Source: GAS188 sp963794475 | Lineage (GTDB): Bacteria > Pseudomonadota > Alphaproteobacteria > Rhizobiales > Beijerinckiaceae | Direction: 5' to 3' | Assembly: GCA_963794475.1 (NCBI GenBank) | Contig: CAWCDW010000002.1 | Location: forward strand, 930,001 to 994,000 | Length of the DNA stretch: 64,000 bases | Shown: piece by piece, positions 1 through 8,716 of the stretch | How the letters are laid out: every line of letters begins with the position of its first letter | How positions within the stretch are numbered: the first letter of the stretch is position 1 | The notes under the pieces: model-generated | Seen by the model: the letters and a program-made list of their open reading frames with translations, nothing else | Database searches by the model: none | What the model was told of the DNA's origin: nothing | Program-made: the position numbers and the translations under genes

Positions 1-742
1 TGCGGTTGTCGAGCCCAATGCCGCGCGCCACCTCTTGCACATTGGCCCCTACCTTCTCGCACAAATCCGCGATCTCGTTGATGAAGGTGATCTTGGTCGC
101 GAGAAAGGCATTGCCCGCGTATTTGATGAGCTCGGCCGTGCGGCGCGAGGTGACCACCAACGGCGGCTCGTTGAGGAACAGCGGCCGGTAGAGCTCGGTC
201 ATTACGGCGCGCGCGCGTGCGTCCTCGGTGCCGATGACGATGCGATCAGGCCGCTTGAAATCGCCGATAGCCGCACCCTCGCGCAGGAATTCGGGATTGG
301 AGACGAGCGCGAATTCCGCGTCCGGCCGCGTCTCGCGCACGATGCGCTCAACCTCATCGCCGGTGCCGACCGGAACGGTCGATTTGGTGACCATGACGGT
401 GTAGCCGTCGAGCGCGTCGGCGATCTCGCGCGCTGCCTCATAGACATAAGTGAGGTCGGCATGGCCGTCGCCGCGGCGCGATGGCGTCCCAACCGCGATG
501 AAGACCGCATCCGCCTCGCTCACCGCCTTGCGCAGGTCCTTGGTGAAAGCGAGCCTTCGCGCCTCGACATTGTCGGCGACGAGCTCGGCGAGGCCGGGCT
601 CGAAAATCGGCATCTCGCCCCTTTGCAAGGCCGCGATCTTGCTCGCGTCCTTGTCGACGCAGGTGACCACGTGGCCGAAATCGGCAAAGCAGGCCCCCGA
701 CACGAGGCCGACATAACCCGATCCGATCATCGCGACGCGCAT
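1..742 (-). CDS. ugd: UDP-glucose/GDP-mannose dehydrogenase family protein (partial, N-terminal part)
   Basis: The gene runs off the left edge of the window, so only the first ~247 residues are present. It starts at the ATG at 742-740 (MRVAMIGSGYVGLVSG) with the Rossmann GSGYVG dinucleotide-binding loop. Further on are STVPVGT, NPEFLREG and the lysine-containing helix AELIKYAGNAF, which are the hallmarks of NAD-dependent UDP-glucose 6-dehydrogenases that make UDP-glucuronate for surface polysaccharides. GDP-mannose dehydrogenases share these motifs, so the exact sugar is not proven. It is divergent from murJ. The visible part ends in EVARGIGLDNR, as expected just before the central helix. Confidence 0.9.
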   Translation of the reverse strand, partial: MRVAMIGSGYVGLVSGACFADFGHVVTCVDKDASKIAALQRGEMPIFEPGLAELVADNVEARRLAFTKDLRKAVSEADAVFIAVGTPSRRGDGHADLTYVYEAAREIADALDGYTVMVTKSTVPVGTGDEVERIVRETRPDAEFALVSNPEFLREGAAIGDFKRPDRIVIGTEDARARAVMTELYRPLFLNEPPLVVTSRRTAELIKYAGNAFLATKITFINEIADLCEKVGANVQEVARGIGLDNR

Positions 743-1213
743 GCGGTTCCCTCCGGTTACCGGATTTCAAGCGTTAACAGTTGATAGTTCTGATGTGCCC
801 GCTCTCATGCCTCGGCAATGTGTCAAGATCAATAACGCGCAAGGGTTAGCGCGGCACCAGGATTAACGAGCCCCCAAGATTAACGACAGGTTTTTCGGGA
901 GCGACATTCGCCCCTCATCATCAAAGAGCAGAAAAGGCAGGGCTCACGCGAGGCCCGCCGCGATCAACGTCACAAGGCGAACACCCAAGACGCGAGCTGA
1001 AGACGTTTTCGGGGCCGAAAAAGGCCACGGATCCTTTGTTAAAGCCGTTTGCACTAGGATGTGAAGGCGCGAATCGGGGCCACCGAAAAACCCGAGGAGA
1101 GGAATGTCTTGCGAGCCTTTCAGAAAAACCAAGTCGCAGGCGCCCCGCGTTCCTCCACCGTCGACGATTTGCGCAAGCATCGCACCGGCGATCAAGCCGC
1201 CGCGCGTGGCCCC
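743..1213. promoter_or_regulatory. Divergent intergenic region ugd/murJ with a 9-bp direct repeat
   Basis: This 471-bp region has no convincing gene. It must hold the divergent promoters of ugd and murJ. It contains a direct repeat, GATTAACGA, at 861-869 and 878-886, spaced 17 bp start to start, and further TTAA(C) words at about 774 and 1039. These recall CtrA half sites, but the spacing is not the canonical TTAA-N7-TTAA, so a CtrA assignment is not made. An upstream in-frame extension of murJ covers 1061-1213 but looks non-coding. Confidence 0.35.
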
Positions 1214-2737
1214 ATGCTGAAGCAGATCCTCGGCGTCGGCGGCTGGACGCTCGTCTCGCGCGTCACCGGCCTCATCCGCGACATCGTGATCGCGGCGGTG
1301 CTTGGCTCGGGCGTGATGTACGAAGCGTTCGCCTATGCGTTTCGCCTGCCGAACCATTTTCGCGCAATCTTCGGCGAAGGCGCTTTCAACGCCGCTTATG
1401 TGCCGAGCTACGCCAAGGCGGAAGCCGACGGCGGTGCCGTCGCGACACGCGAGCTTTCGGACAGCGTGTTCACGCTGCTCCTTGGCACACAAGCGGTCAT
1501 CCTCGTGCTCGCCTCGATCTTCATGCCGACGCTCGTTCGCCTCATCGCGCCCGGCCTCTCCGAGCGCCCCGACGAGTTCGACCTCGTGGTGAGGCTCACG
1601 CGCATCACCTTCCCTTACCTTCTGCTCATCACGCTCGTCACCCAGCACACGGCGACGCTCAACGCCTTGCATCGCTTCGGCGTCGGGGCCGCGGCGCCGA
1701 TCCTCCTCAACCTCTCGCTCCTGCTTTGCGTCAGCCTCTCCTTCCTGTTTCCGAGCGCCGCGCATGCGGCGGCCTTCGGCGTCACCTTGTCGGGGGTCTT
1801 GCAGCTCATCGCCTTGATGGTCGCGACGAAACGGGCCGACGCGCTCGCCATGCCGCGCCGGCCGATTTTCAACGAGCGCCTCAAGGGCTTCTTCCGCAGG
1901 CTCGGTCCCGCGACGATCGGCACCGCGGGGCTTCAGATCGCGATCTTCGTCGACACCGGGCTGTCGTCGCTTCTCGGCCAAGGCGCGATGGCCTCGATCT
2001 ACAACGCCGAGCGCCTTTACCAATTGCCGATCGGCGTGATCGGCATCGCGGCCGGCACGGTGCTGCTCTCCGAGGTGAGCCGGCGCGTCGCGCAAGGCGA
2101 TCTCGAGGGCGCCGTCCACGCCCAGAACCGCGCCATGGGCTGGACCTTGATGCTCGCGGCGCCCTTCGTCGTCGCCTTCCTGCTGATTCCCGATCTCATT
2201 CTCGAAGCCTTGTTGGTGCATGGCCGGTTTCGTCTCGACGCCGCTGAAGCGGCGGGCGCCGTGCTCGCGGCTTACGCGCTCGGGCTCCCCGCGGTGGTCC
2301 TGATCCGCTCCGCCGTCGCTCCTTTTCAAGGCCGCGGCGACACCAAGACACCCATGCTCGTGGCCCTCGCGGCGATCGGCGTGAATGTGCCGCTGAAATT
2401 TCTCCTGACGCCTCATTTCGGCGCTTCGGGCCTCGCGCTTGCGACTTCGGCCGGTGCCTGGATCAATTTTCTGACGCTCCATTTTCTGGCCCATCGCCAA
2501 GGCGCGGCACGCACCGATCAAGCCTTCGTCAAGACACTCGCCGTCGTTCTCGCGGCCTCGGCGGCGCTTGCCGCGGCGATCCTCGTTTGCGATCCCTGGC
2601 TCGTTTCTTGGACGAACGCGCTGCCCTATCTCCAGCGCGAGACGCGCCTCGCCGCTCTCGTGCTCATCGGCGCCATCGTCTACGCCAGCATCCTCGTCAC
2701 GGGAGCGCGGGTCACGGGCTTCTCCCTTCGCCGATAG
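1214..2737 (+). CDS. murJ: Lipid II flippase MurJ
   Basis: A 507-residue polytopic membrane protein of the MviN/MurJ branch of the MOP superfamily, which flips lipid II across the inner membrane during peptidoglycan synthesis. The start MLKQILGVGGWTLVSRVTGLIRDIVIAAVLGSG is the classical MurJ N-terminus, with the conserved SRxxGLIRD region in the first helix. The length and about 14 hydrophobic segments fit the family. An in-frame extension back to 1061 was rejected because it is hydrophilic, unlike any MurJ N-terminus. The gene stands alone, divergent from ugd. Confidence 0.95.
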   Translation: MLKQILGVGGWTLVSRVTGLIRDIVIAAVLGSGVMYEAFAYAFRLPNHFRAIFGEGAFNAAYVPSYAKAEADGGAVATRELSDSVFTLLLGTQAVILVLASIFMPTLVRLIAPGLSERPDEFDLVVRLTRITFPYLLLITLVTQHTATLNALHRFGVGAAAPILLNLSLLLCVSLSFLFPSAAHAAAFGVTLSGVLQLIALMVATKRADALAMPRRPIFNERLKGFFRRLGPATIGTAGLQIAIFVDTGLSSLLGQGAMASIYNAERLYQLPIGVIGIAAGTVLLSEVSRRVAQGDLEGAVHAQNRAMGWTLMLAAPFVVAFLLIPDLILEALLVHGRFRLDAAEAAGAVLAAYALGLPAVVLIRSAVAPFQGRGDTKTPMLVALAAIGVNVPLKFLLTPHFGASGLALATSAGAWINFLTLHFLAHRQGAARTDQAFVKTLAVVLAASAALAAAILVCDPWLVSWTNALPYLQRETRLAALVLIGAIVYASILVTGARVTGFSLRR

Positions 2738-2881
2738 CGCAAGGATAGCGCAGGGGGCGGGATCGGTGCGCGGCTTTCCTAAGCTTGCATCGCCTGCTCG
2801 CTTCCAAACCCTCCTGAGGGCTGGTAACCTTGAAGCAGCTTGACGGGTGCGCGAAGCGCTCGGGCGTTTGCAAGGACTTCA

Positions 2882-4348
2882 ATGTCTTCGCCACTCTCGA
2901 CAGCCCGGCCGGGAAGACAGGAAGCTTCGTTCGACGAAGCCCGTCCGTTGCTGCACCCGGACCGTCTTTTCCCAATCGAGCCCGAGGCACGGCGCATCGC
3001 GCGGCATCTTTATGAAAGCGTGAGGGATCTGCCGATCCTTTCGCCGCACGGCCATACGGATCCGCGCTGGTTCGCGCAAAACGAGGCCTTTCCCGATCCC
3101 GCGACACTCTTCGTCAAGCCCGACCACTACGTCACACGCATGCTCTACAGCCAAGGCGTGACGCTCGAAGAGCTCGGCATCGCGCGCAGGGACGGCAAGC
3201 CGGTCGAGGCCGATCCGCGCCTGGTCTGGCGGCGCTTCGCCGAGCGCTATCACCTCTTTCGCGGCACGCCGACGCGCGCTTGGCTCGACCATGCGTTCGC
3301 GACGCTTTTCGACTTCGACGAGCGTCTCTGCGCCAAAAATGCCGACGCCTGTTTCGACCAGATCTCGCGGCTTCTTTCCACGCCGCAATTTCGGCCGCGT
3401 GCTCTCTTCGAGCGCTTCAAGATCGAGGCGCTCGCGACGACGGAAAGCCCGCTCGACGATCTGCGCTGGCACAAGATGATCCGCGAAAGCGGCTGGAACG
3501 GCCGCGTCATCACGGCCTATCGGCCGGACCCTGTCGTCGACCCGCAATTCGACGGCTTCGCCGAAAACCTCGAGCGCTTCGGCGAGATCGCGGGCGAGAA
3601 TGTCGGAAGCTTCGAAGGGTATCTCAACGCCCATCGCAAGCGCCGCGCCTTCTTTGCCGCCATGGGCGCGACCTCGACCGATCACGGGCACCCGAGCGCG
3701 CGAACGGCCGATCTTGCGCGCACGGAGGCCCAAGCGCTTTACGCCAAGGTTCGCGGCGGCAAAGCGAGCGCCGCGGATGCCGAGATGTTCCGGGCCCAGA
3801 TGCTCACCGAGATGGCGGCGATGAGCCAAGACGACGGGCTCGTGATGCAGCTCCATCCGGGCTCGTTGCGCAATCACAACCCGCTGCTTCACGCGGGCTT
3901 TGGCCGCGACATCGGCGCCGATATTCCAACCGCGACCGAATATGCGCGCGCGCTCAAGCCCCTGCTTGACCGCTTCGGCAATGCGCGAGGCTTCACGTTC
4001 ATCCTCTTCACGCTCGACGAGACCGCATACGGGCGCGAGCTCGCGCCGCTCGCCGGCCATTACCCGTGCCTGCGGCTGGGGCCGCCCTGGTGGTTCTTCG
4101 ACAGCTATGAGGGGATGAAGCGCTTCCGCGAGATCGTGACCGAGACCGCCGGCTTCTACAACACCGTGGGCTTCAACGACGACACGCGGGCCTTCTGCTC
4201 GATCCCGGCGAGGCATGACGTGGCGCGCCGCGTCGACTGCGCCTATCTCGCCGAGCTCGTCGCCACCCATCGGCTCGACGAGGAAGAAGCGCAAGAGGTC
4301 GCGCTCGATCTCGCCTACCGCTTGCCGAAGACCGCCTACAAGCTTTGA
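2882..4348 (+). CDS. uxaC: Glucuronate isomerase UxaC
   Basis: Amidohydrolase-fold uronate isomerase of 488 residues, which interconverts D-glucuronate and D-fructuronate (and D-galacturonate and D-tagaturonate), the first step of hexuronate breakdown. Characteristic stretches are LSPHGHTDPRWF (metal-binding HxH near the N-terminus), LFDFDERL, WHKMIRESGWNGR, QLHPGSLRNHN and GFNDDTRAFCSIPARHD. The ATG at 2882 is chosen because AAGGA (2872-2876) lies 5 nt upstream; an in-frame TTG at 2840 is less likely. It is followed 47 nt downstream by a solute-binding protein and then by a fructuronate reductase, which together make a uronate-utilisation cluster. Confidence 0.95.
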   Translation: MSSPLSTARPGRQEASFDEARPLLHPDRLFPIEPEARRIARHLYESVRDLPILSPHGHTDPRWFAQNEAFPDPATLFVKPDHYVTRMLYSQGVTLEELGIARRDGKPVEADPRLVWRRFAERYHLFRGTPTRAWLDHAFATLFDFDERLCAKNADACFDQISRLLSTPQFRPRALFERFKIEALATTESPLDDLRWHKMIRESGWNGRVITAYRPDPVVDPQFDGFAENLERFGEIAGENVGSFEGYLNAHRKRRAFFAAMGATSTDHGHPSARTADLARTEAQALYAKVRGGKASAADAEMFRAQMLTEMAAMSQDDGLVMQLHPGSLRNHNPLLHAGFGRDIGADIPTATEYARALKPLLDRFGNARGFTFILFTLDETAYGRELAPLAGHYPCLRLGPPWWFFDSYEGMKRFREIVTETAGFYNTVGFNDDTRAFCSIPARHDVARRVDCAYLAELVATHRLDEEEAQEVALDLAYRLPKTAYKL

Positions 4349-4395
4349 AGGCCACTCGAGATCAAGAGGCTCGAAGCCAACGAAAGGGAGCTCCC

Positions 4396-5586
4396 ATGAC
4401 GATCGATCGCCTATCCCGCCGCATTCTGCTGAAGGGCACCGCCGGAGCGCTCGCGGCCGGAGCGCTTGCACCCCGGGCCCGCGCCCAGATGGCGATGCCG
4501 AAATCTCCCGTCGCCATTAATCTCGTCGATGTCGGCGGAGCGCTCGCCCTGGTGCAAAAGCCGATCGAGAATTTCCGCGCCGCCAAGCCCGAGCTCGTCT
4601 CGCGCATCACCTTCACGAAGGCTCCGGCGCCCGAGCTTCCGGGCAAGCTCAAGGCGCAGCAGGACGCGGGGCGCGTCGACATCGATTTCGTCCTCGGCGG
4701 CCTCGACATCGTCTCCGCCGGCAACGAGCAGAAGCTCTGGTCCGAGCTCTTGCCCAAATACGCCGACATCCTCCCGAAGCCCGAGGCGATCTACCTGAAG
4801 AGCGCGCTCGACATGCAGGCGCTCGGCAAGGGCAGCGCCATGTGCATGGTCTATTATCCATCGGGCCCTCTCATCGAATACGCGCCCGAGAGGGTGAAGA
4901 CGCCCCCCGGCTCCGCCGAGGAGTTGCTTGCATGGGCGAAGGGCAACCCGAACAAGTTCCTCTACGCGCGCCCGGCCAACTCCGGCCCGGGGCGCACCTT
5001 CCTCATGGGACTTCCCTATATTCTCGGCGACACGGCGCCGAAGGATCCGGAAAAGGGCTGGGACAAGACCTGGGCCTATCTCAAGGAGCTCGGTCAATAT
5101 GTCGAATACTACCCGACCGGCACAGGGCTCACGATGAAGGAGCTCGGCGACGGGACGCGCGACATCATCGCTTCGACCACCGGCTGGGACATCAACCCGC
5201 GCGTGCTCGGCATCGTGCCGAAATCGGCGGAGGTCGCGCGCCTCAAGGGTTTTCACTGGGTCTCCGACGCGCAATACATGGCGATCCCCAAGGGCGTTGC
5301 CGAGGAGAAGCTTCCGGTGCTGCTCGAGCTCATCAAATGGGTGCTGCGCCCCGACCAGCAGGCCTTCACCTACGACGACGGTTACTTCTATCCGGGGCCG
5401 GCCGTGAAGGACGTGCCGCTCTCGATGGCGCCCGCGGCGAGCCAGGCGGCGATCAAGGAATTCGGGCGCCCGCAATATGAGGAATGGATCTCGGGCGCGC
5501 CGATCGAGACGCCGCTCGACAATGACAAGATGGTGCTCGCCTTCAAGCGCTGGGACCAGGAGATCGGCGGCTCGAAGACGAAGTAA
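4396..5586 (+). CDS. Tat-exported ABC transporter solute-binding protein (family 1), orphan
   Basis: A periplasmic solute-binding protein of 396 residues. The N-terminus DRLSRRILLKGTAGALAAGAL carries a twin-arginine signal with cleavage near ARAQ. The body resembles the extracellular solute-binding family 1 (polyamine or sugar type). AAAGGGAG just upstream of ATG 4396 is a good ribosome-binding site. It lies between uxaC and the fructuronate reductase, which suggests uptake of uronates, oligouronides or a related compound. No permease or ATPase gene accompanies it in this window, so the membrane partners must be encoded elsewhere. The substrate is inferred from context only. Confidence 0.8.
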   Translation: MTIDRLSRRILLKGTAGALAAGALAPRARAQMAMPKSPVAINLVDVGGALALVQKPIENFRAAKPELVSRITFTKAPAPELPGKLKAQQDAGRVDIDFVLGGLDIVSAGNEQKLWSELLPKYADILPKPEAIYLKSALDMQALGKGSAMCMVYYPSGPLIEYAPERVKTPPGSAEELLAWAKGNPNKFLYARPANSGPGRTFLMGLPYILGDTAPKDPEKGWDKTWAYLKELGQYVEYYPTGTGLTMKELGDGTRDIIASTTGWDINPRVLGIVPKSAEVARLKGFHWVSDAQYMAIPKGVAEEKLPVLLELIKWVLRPDQQAFTYDDGYFYPGPAVKDVPLSMAPAASQAAIKEFGRPQYEEWISGAPIETPLDNDKMVLAFKRWDQEIGGSKTK

Positions 5587-5707
5587 GCCAAGCGAGGCGC
5601 GAAAGCGTCTCCCCTCCTCCCGACCGCTACCCGTCTCCAGATCGCGCGCGTGCGCTTCTGCCGCACGCGGGAACGGCAAGAGCCACCGCCTCCGACCAGG
5701 ATCTCAT

Positions 5708-7192
5708 ATGACCGTTTCCTTGCCGCGCCTCTCGCGGCGCGCGCTCGGGCAGCTCAGGCCCGACGTGCGCCGGCCGAACTACGAAATCTCCGCAATCACC
5801 TCCGGCATCGTGCATCTCGGCGTCGGAGCCTTCCACCGGGCGCATCAGGCGATCTATGTCGAGGACGCCTTGGCGGCGGGAGAGCGCCAATGGGGGATCA
5901 TCGCGGCCTCGCTCAGGCAGCCCGGCACGCGCGATGCGCTTTCGCCCCAGGACGGCCTCTACACGCTCGCCATAAGCTCGGCCGAAGGCGAGAAGCTGCG
6001 GGTCGTGGGCGCACTTCGCCGCTTGCTCGTCGCGCCCGAGGACCCTGCCGCCCTTCTCGCCGCGATGGCGGACCCCGCGATCCGTATCGTCACCCTCACA
6101 GTGACCGAGAAGGGCTATTGCCACGATCCGGCGTCGGGCGAGCTCAACCAGGAGCATCCCGACATCCGAGCCGACCTTGCATCGCCGCGCCGGCCGCGAT
6201 CGGCGACAGGCTTCATCGTCGAGGCGCTGCGGCTTCGGCGCGCCGCCGGCATCGCTCCTTTCACCGTGGTGAGTTGCGACAACTTGCCCGCCAATGGCCG
6301 GACCCTGCGACGCGTCGCGGTGCGCCACGCGAAGCTTCTCGACCTCGATCTCGGCGCCTTTATCGCCGGCGAGGTGGCTTTTCCCTCGACCATGGTCGAC
6401 CGCATCGTGCCGGCAACCACGGATGCGGATCGGGCCGGCATCTCGGAGCGTCTGGGCCGTGGCGATGCCTGGCCCGTGGTCACGGAACCCTTCACACAAT
6501 GGGTAATCGAGGACCATTTTCCGCAAGGGCGGCCGCGTTTCGAGGAGCACGGGGCCGAGCTCGTCGCCGACGTCGCGCCCTACGAGACGATGAAGCTTCG
6601 CCTCCTCAATGCCAGCCACTCGACCCTCGCCTATCTCGGCTATCTCGCGGGCTACGAGACCATCGCCGAGACCATGGCGGATGAAAGCTTCGCTCGCCTC
6701 ATCAGCGGCCTCATGGATGAAGAGATGGGGCCGACTCTCTCGCTCCCGGCAGGCGCGGATGTGGATGTTTACAAACGCGCCTTGATCGACCGCTTCCGCA
6801 ACCCGGCCTTGCGCCACCGGACGTGGCAAATCGCCATGGACGGCTCGCAAAAGCTGCCGCAGCGCCTTCTTTCTGGAGCACGAGAGCGCATCGCATCGGG
6901 AGCCCCCATGAGGCGCATTGCGCTTGGGGTCGCGGCGTTCCTACGCTACGTCAGCGGCGTCGATGAGAAGGGGCGTCCGATCGATGTGCGCGATCCGCTC
7001 GCGGCGCGTTTGCACGCCCTCTCCGAAGCGGCGGGGCCGGACGCGAGCCGTCTTGCGGCCTCGCTTCTCGGCGTGCGGGAGATCTTCGACGCCGAGCTTG
7101 CGCAAAACCCGAAGTTTTCGGGTCCCGTCACCTCAGCGCTCGAGCTCTTGCTTCGCCTGGGCGCGAAAGAAGCGGTACGGCGCACGAATTGA
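5708..7192 (+). CDS. uxuB: Mannitol dehydrogenase family protein, probable D-fructuronate reductase (mannonate oxidoreductase)
   Basis: A polyol-specific long-chain dehydrogenase/reductase of 494 residues. The N-terminal domain starts SGIVHLGVGAFHRAHQAIYVEDAL and the catalytic helix region reads ETMKLRLLNASHSTLAYLG, with the Lys and the Asn-x-x-His pair used by mannitol dehydrogenase/UxuB enzymes. The family includes mannitol 2-dehydrogenase and fructuronate reductase. The neighbouring uxaC makes fructuronate reduction to mannonate the most likely job. ATG 5708 opens the family-like N-terminus (MTVSLPRLSRRALGQL); longer starts upstream are out of character. The mannonate dehydratase needed next (UxuA) is not in the window. 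Confidence 0.85.
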   Translation: MTVSLPRLSRRALGQLRPDVRRPNYEISAITSGIVHLGVGAFHRAHQAIYVEDALAAGERQWGIIAASLRQPGTRDALSPQDGLYTLAISSAEGEKLRVVGALRRLLVAPEDPAALLAAMADPAIRIVTLTVTEKGYCHDPASGELNQEHPDIRADLASPRRPRSATGFIVEALRLRRAAGIAPFTVVSCDNLPANGRTLRRVAVRHAKLLDLDLGAFIAGEVAFPSTMVDRIVPATTDADRAGISERLGRGDAWPVVTEPFTQWVIEDHFPQGRPRFEEHGAELVADVAPYETMKLRLLNASHSTLAYLGYLAGYETIAETMADESFARLISGLMDEEMGPTLSLPAGADVDVYKRALIDRFRNPALRHRTWQIAMDGSQKLPQRLLSGARERIASGAPMRRIALGVAAFLRYVSGVDEKGRPIDVRDPLAARLHALSEAAGPDASRLAASLLGVREIFDAELAQNPKFSGPVTSALELLLRLGAKEAVRRTN

Positions 7193-7422
7193 GGTCCTTG
7201 CCTCTTCCATCCGAAGCCCTGGCGCAAGCCCTGAAAGCCGGCGTTTGCGCCTCGGGGACCGAACGTTCCGCTCACGCCAGCGTGACGAAAGTCGCATCTC
7301 GGCGCACTCGACGAACCTCCGGGGATCAGTTATCGGTGCGCCAGACGCAAACCAGGGGCGTGCACGGCGCATGACATTTTCGTGAGCCGAAGTCGCGCCG
7401 GTGAAGACCAGGGAGAAGCGAC

Positions 7423-8625
7423 GTGATCAAAGCGGGATTGGCTGGTGCTGCGCTTGCGGCCTTGTTATCGACTGCTGCGCAAGCGCAGATCGCGAACGGC
7501 GCGCTGAAGATCGGCGTGCTCAACGATCAATCCGGAGTTTACGCCGACATCGGCGGCAAATGGTCGGTCGAGGCCGCCAAGATGGCGGTCGAGGATTTCG
7601 GCGGCAGCGTGCTCGGCGCGCCGGTTCAGATCGTTTCCGCGGACCATCAGAACAAGCCGGACCTTGCCTCCACCATCGCGCGGCAGTGGTATGATGTCGA
7701 CAAGGTCGACATGATCACAGAATTGACGAATTCCGCCGTCGGCCTCGCGGTTCAGGGGCTGTCGGCCGAAAAACACAAAATCACGATCAACACGGGTGCC
7801 GCCACCTCCGATCTCACCGGCAAGGCTTGCGAGCCTTATGGTTTCCATTGGGCCTATGACACCCATGCGCTCGCGGCGGGCACAGGCGGCTATATGACGA
7901 AGCAAGGTGGCGACACCTGGTTCTTCCTCACCGCGGATTATGCCTTTGGCACAAGCCTGCAAGCCGACACGACCGCGGCCGTGCAGGCGGCGGGCGGCAA
8001 GGTGCTCGGCGCCGTGCGCCATCCCGTGAACAATTCGGACTTCTCTTCCTTCCTGCTGCAGGCGCAGGCCTCGAAGGCCAAGGTGATCGGCCTCGCCAAC
8101 GCCGGTCTCGACACGACGAACGCCATCAAGCAGGCGGCCGAATTCGGCATCGTCGCCGGTGGCCAAAAGATCGCGGGCCTCCTTTACACGACCGCCGAGG
8201 TGCATGGGCTCGGCCTCAAGACGGCGCAAGGCTCGGTCACCACCGAGGGCTATTATTGGGACCTCGACGACAAGAGCCGCGAGTTCGGCAACCGCTTCTT
8301 CAAGCGGACCGGCCGCATGCCCAACATGGTTCACGCCGGCACTTACTCGGCGGTGACGCAATATCTGAAGGCGGTTCAGGCCGTGGGTTCGGACGATGCC
8401 GACAAGGTCGCGAAGAAGCTGCACGAGATGCCGGTCGACGATTTCTTCGCCAAGGGCGGCAAGGTCCTGCCCAACGGACGCATGGTCCACGACATGTATC
8501 TCTTCCAGATCAAGACGCCGGAAGAGAGCAAGGGCGAATGGGATCTCTACAAGCTCCTCGCCACGGTGCCGGGACCGCAAGCCTATTTCACCTTCGCGGA
8601 CAGCGGCTGCAAGCTGACCAACTGA
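7423..8625 (+). CDS. livK: Branched-chain amino acid/amide ABC transporter, substrate-binding protein
   Basis: A 400-residue periplasmic binding protein of the Leu/Ile/Val-binding (type I) family. It has a Sec signal peptide (GLAGAALAALLSTAAQA) followed by LKIGVLNDQSGVYADIGG, the usual opening of LivK-type proteins. The GTG start at 7423 follows GGGAGAAG (7411-7418). It is the first gene of a complete ABC operon, and an RNA hairpin follows its stop codon. The ligand is unknown: homologues bind branched-chain amino acids, urea, amides or aromatic acids. Confidence 0.9.
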   Translation: MIKAGLAGAALAALLSTAAQAQIANGALKIGVLNDQSGVYADIGGKWSVEAAKMAVEDFGGSVLGAPVQIVSADHQNKPDLASTIARQWYDVDKVDMITELTNSAVGLAVQGLSAEKHKITINTGAATSDLTGKACEPYGFHWAYDTHALAAGTGGYMTKQGGDTWFFLTADYAFGTSLQADTTAAVQAAGGKVLGAVRHPVNNSDFSSFLLQAQASKAKVIGLANAGLDTTNAIKQAAEFGIVAGGQKIAGLLYTTAEVHGLGLKTAQGSVTTEGYYWDLDDKSREFGNRFFKRTGRMPNMVHAGTYSAVTQYLKAVQAVGSDDADKVAKKLHEMPVDDFFAKGGKVLPNGRMVHDMYLFQIKTPEESKGEWDLYKLLATVPGPQAYFTFADSGCKLTN

Positions 8626-8638
8626 GAAGGCCGACGTC

Positions 8639-8666
8639 GGCGCGCGGCAGCCTGACGCCGCGCGCC
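8639..8666 (+). terminator. Intercistronic hairpin after livK
   Basis: GGCGCGCGGC (8639-8648) pairs perfectly with GCCGCGCGCC (8657-8666) around an 8-nt loop, 13 nt after the livK stop. No T-run follows, so it is unlikely to be a full intrinsic terminator. Such hairpins commonly protect the 3' end of binding-protein mRNA and raise its level above the downstream ABC genes. The role is inferred. Confidence 0.55.
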
Positions 8667-8716
8667 TCCTCCCCGGACGAAATTGTCGACAATCATCGAG
8701 ACGGCACGATCGACGC

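Noticed and set aside
861..886. Calling the TTAAC repeats a CtrA box
   Set aside because: The spacing between TTAA words is 13 nt rather than the canonical 7.
1061..1213. N-terminal extension of murJ from an upstream start
   Set aside because: The extra 51 residues are hydrophilic and do not resemble any MurJ N-terminus; ATG 1214 begins the family sequence.
944..2521. A 525-codon open frame antisense to murJ
   Set aside because: The product is a low-complexity Arg/Glu/Asp/Gly-rich sequence with no motif, as expected opposite a high-GC gene. Similar antisense frames opposite uxaC (2879-4471), the binding protein (4411-5679), degP (39144-40427) and cycK (42036-43622) were dropped for the same reason.
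7221..7251. Imperfect hairpin GGCGCAA/TTGCGCC between uxuB and livK as a terminator
   Set aside because: It has a 17-nt loop, an internal bulge and no T-run; it is too weak to call.
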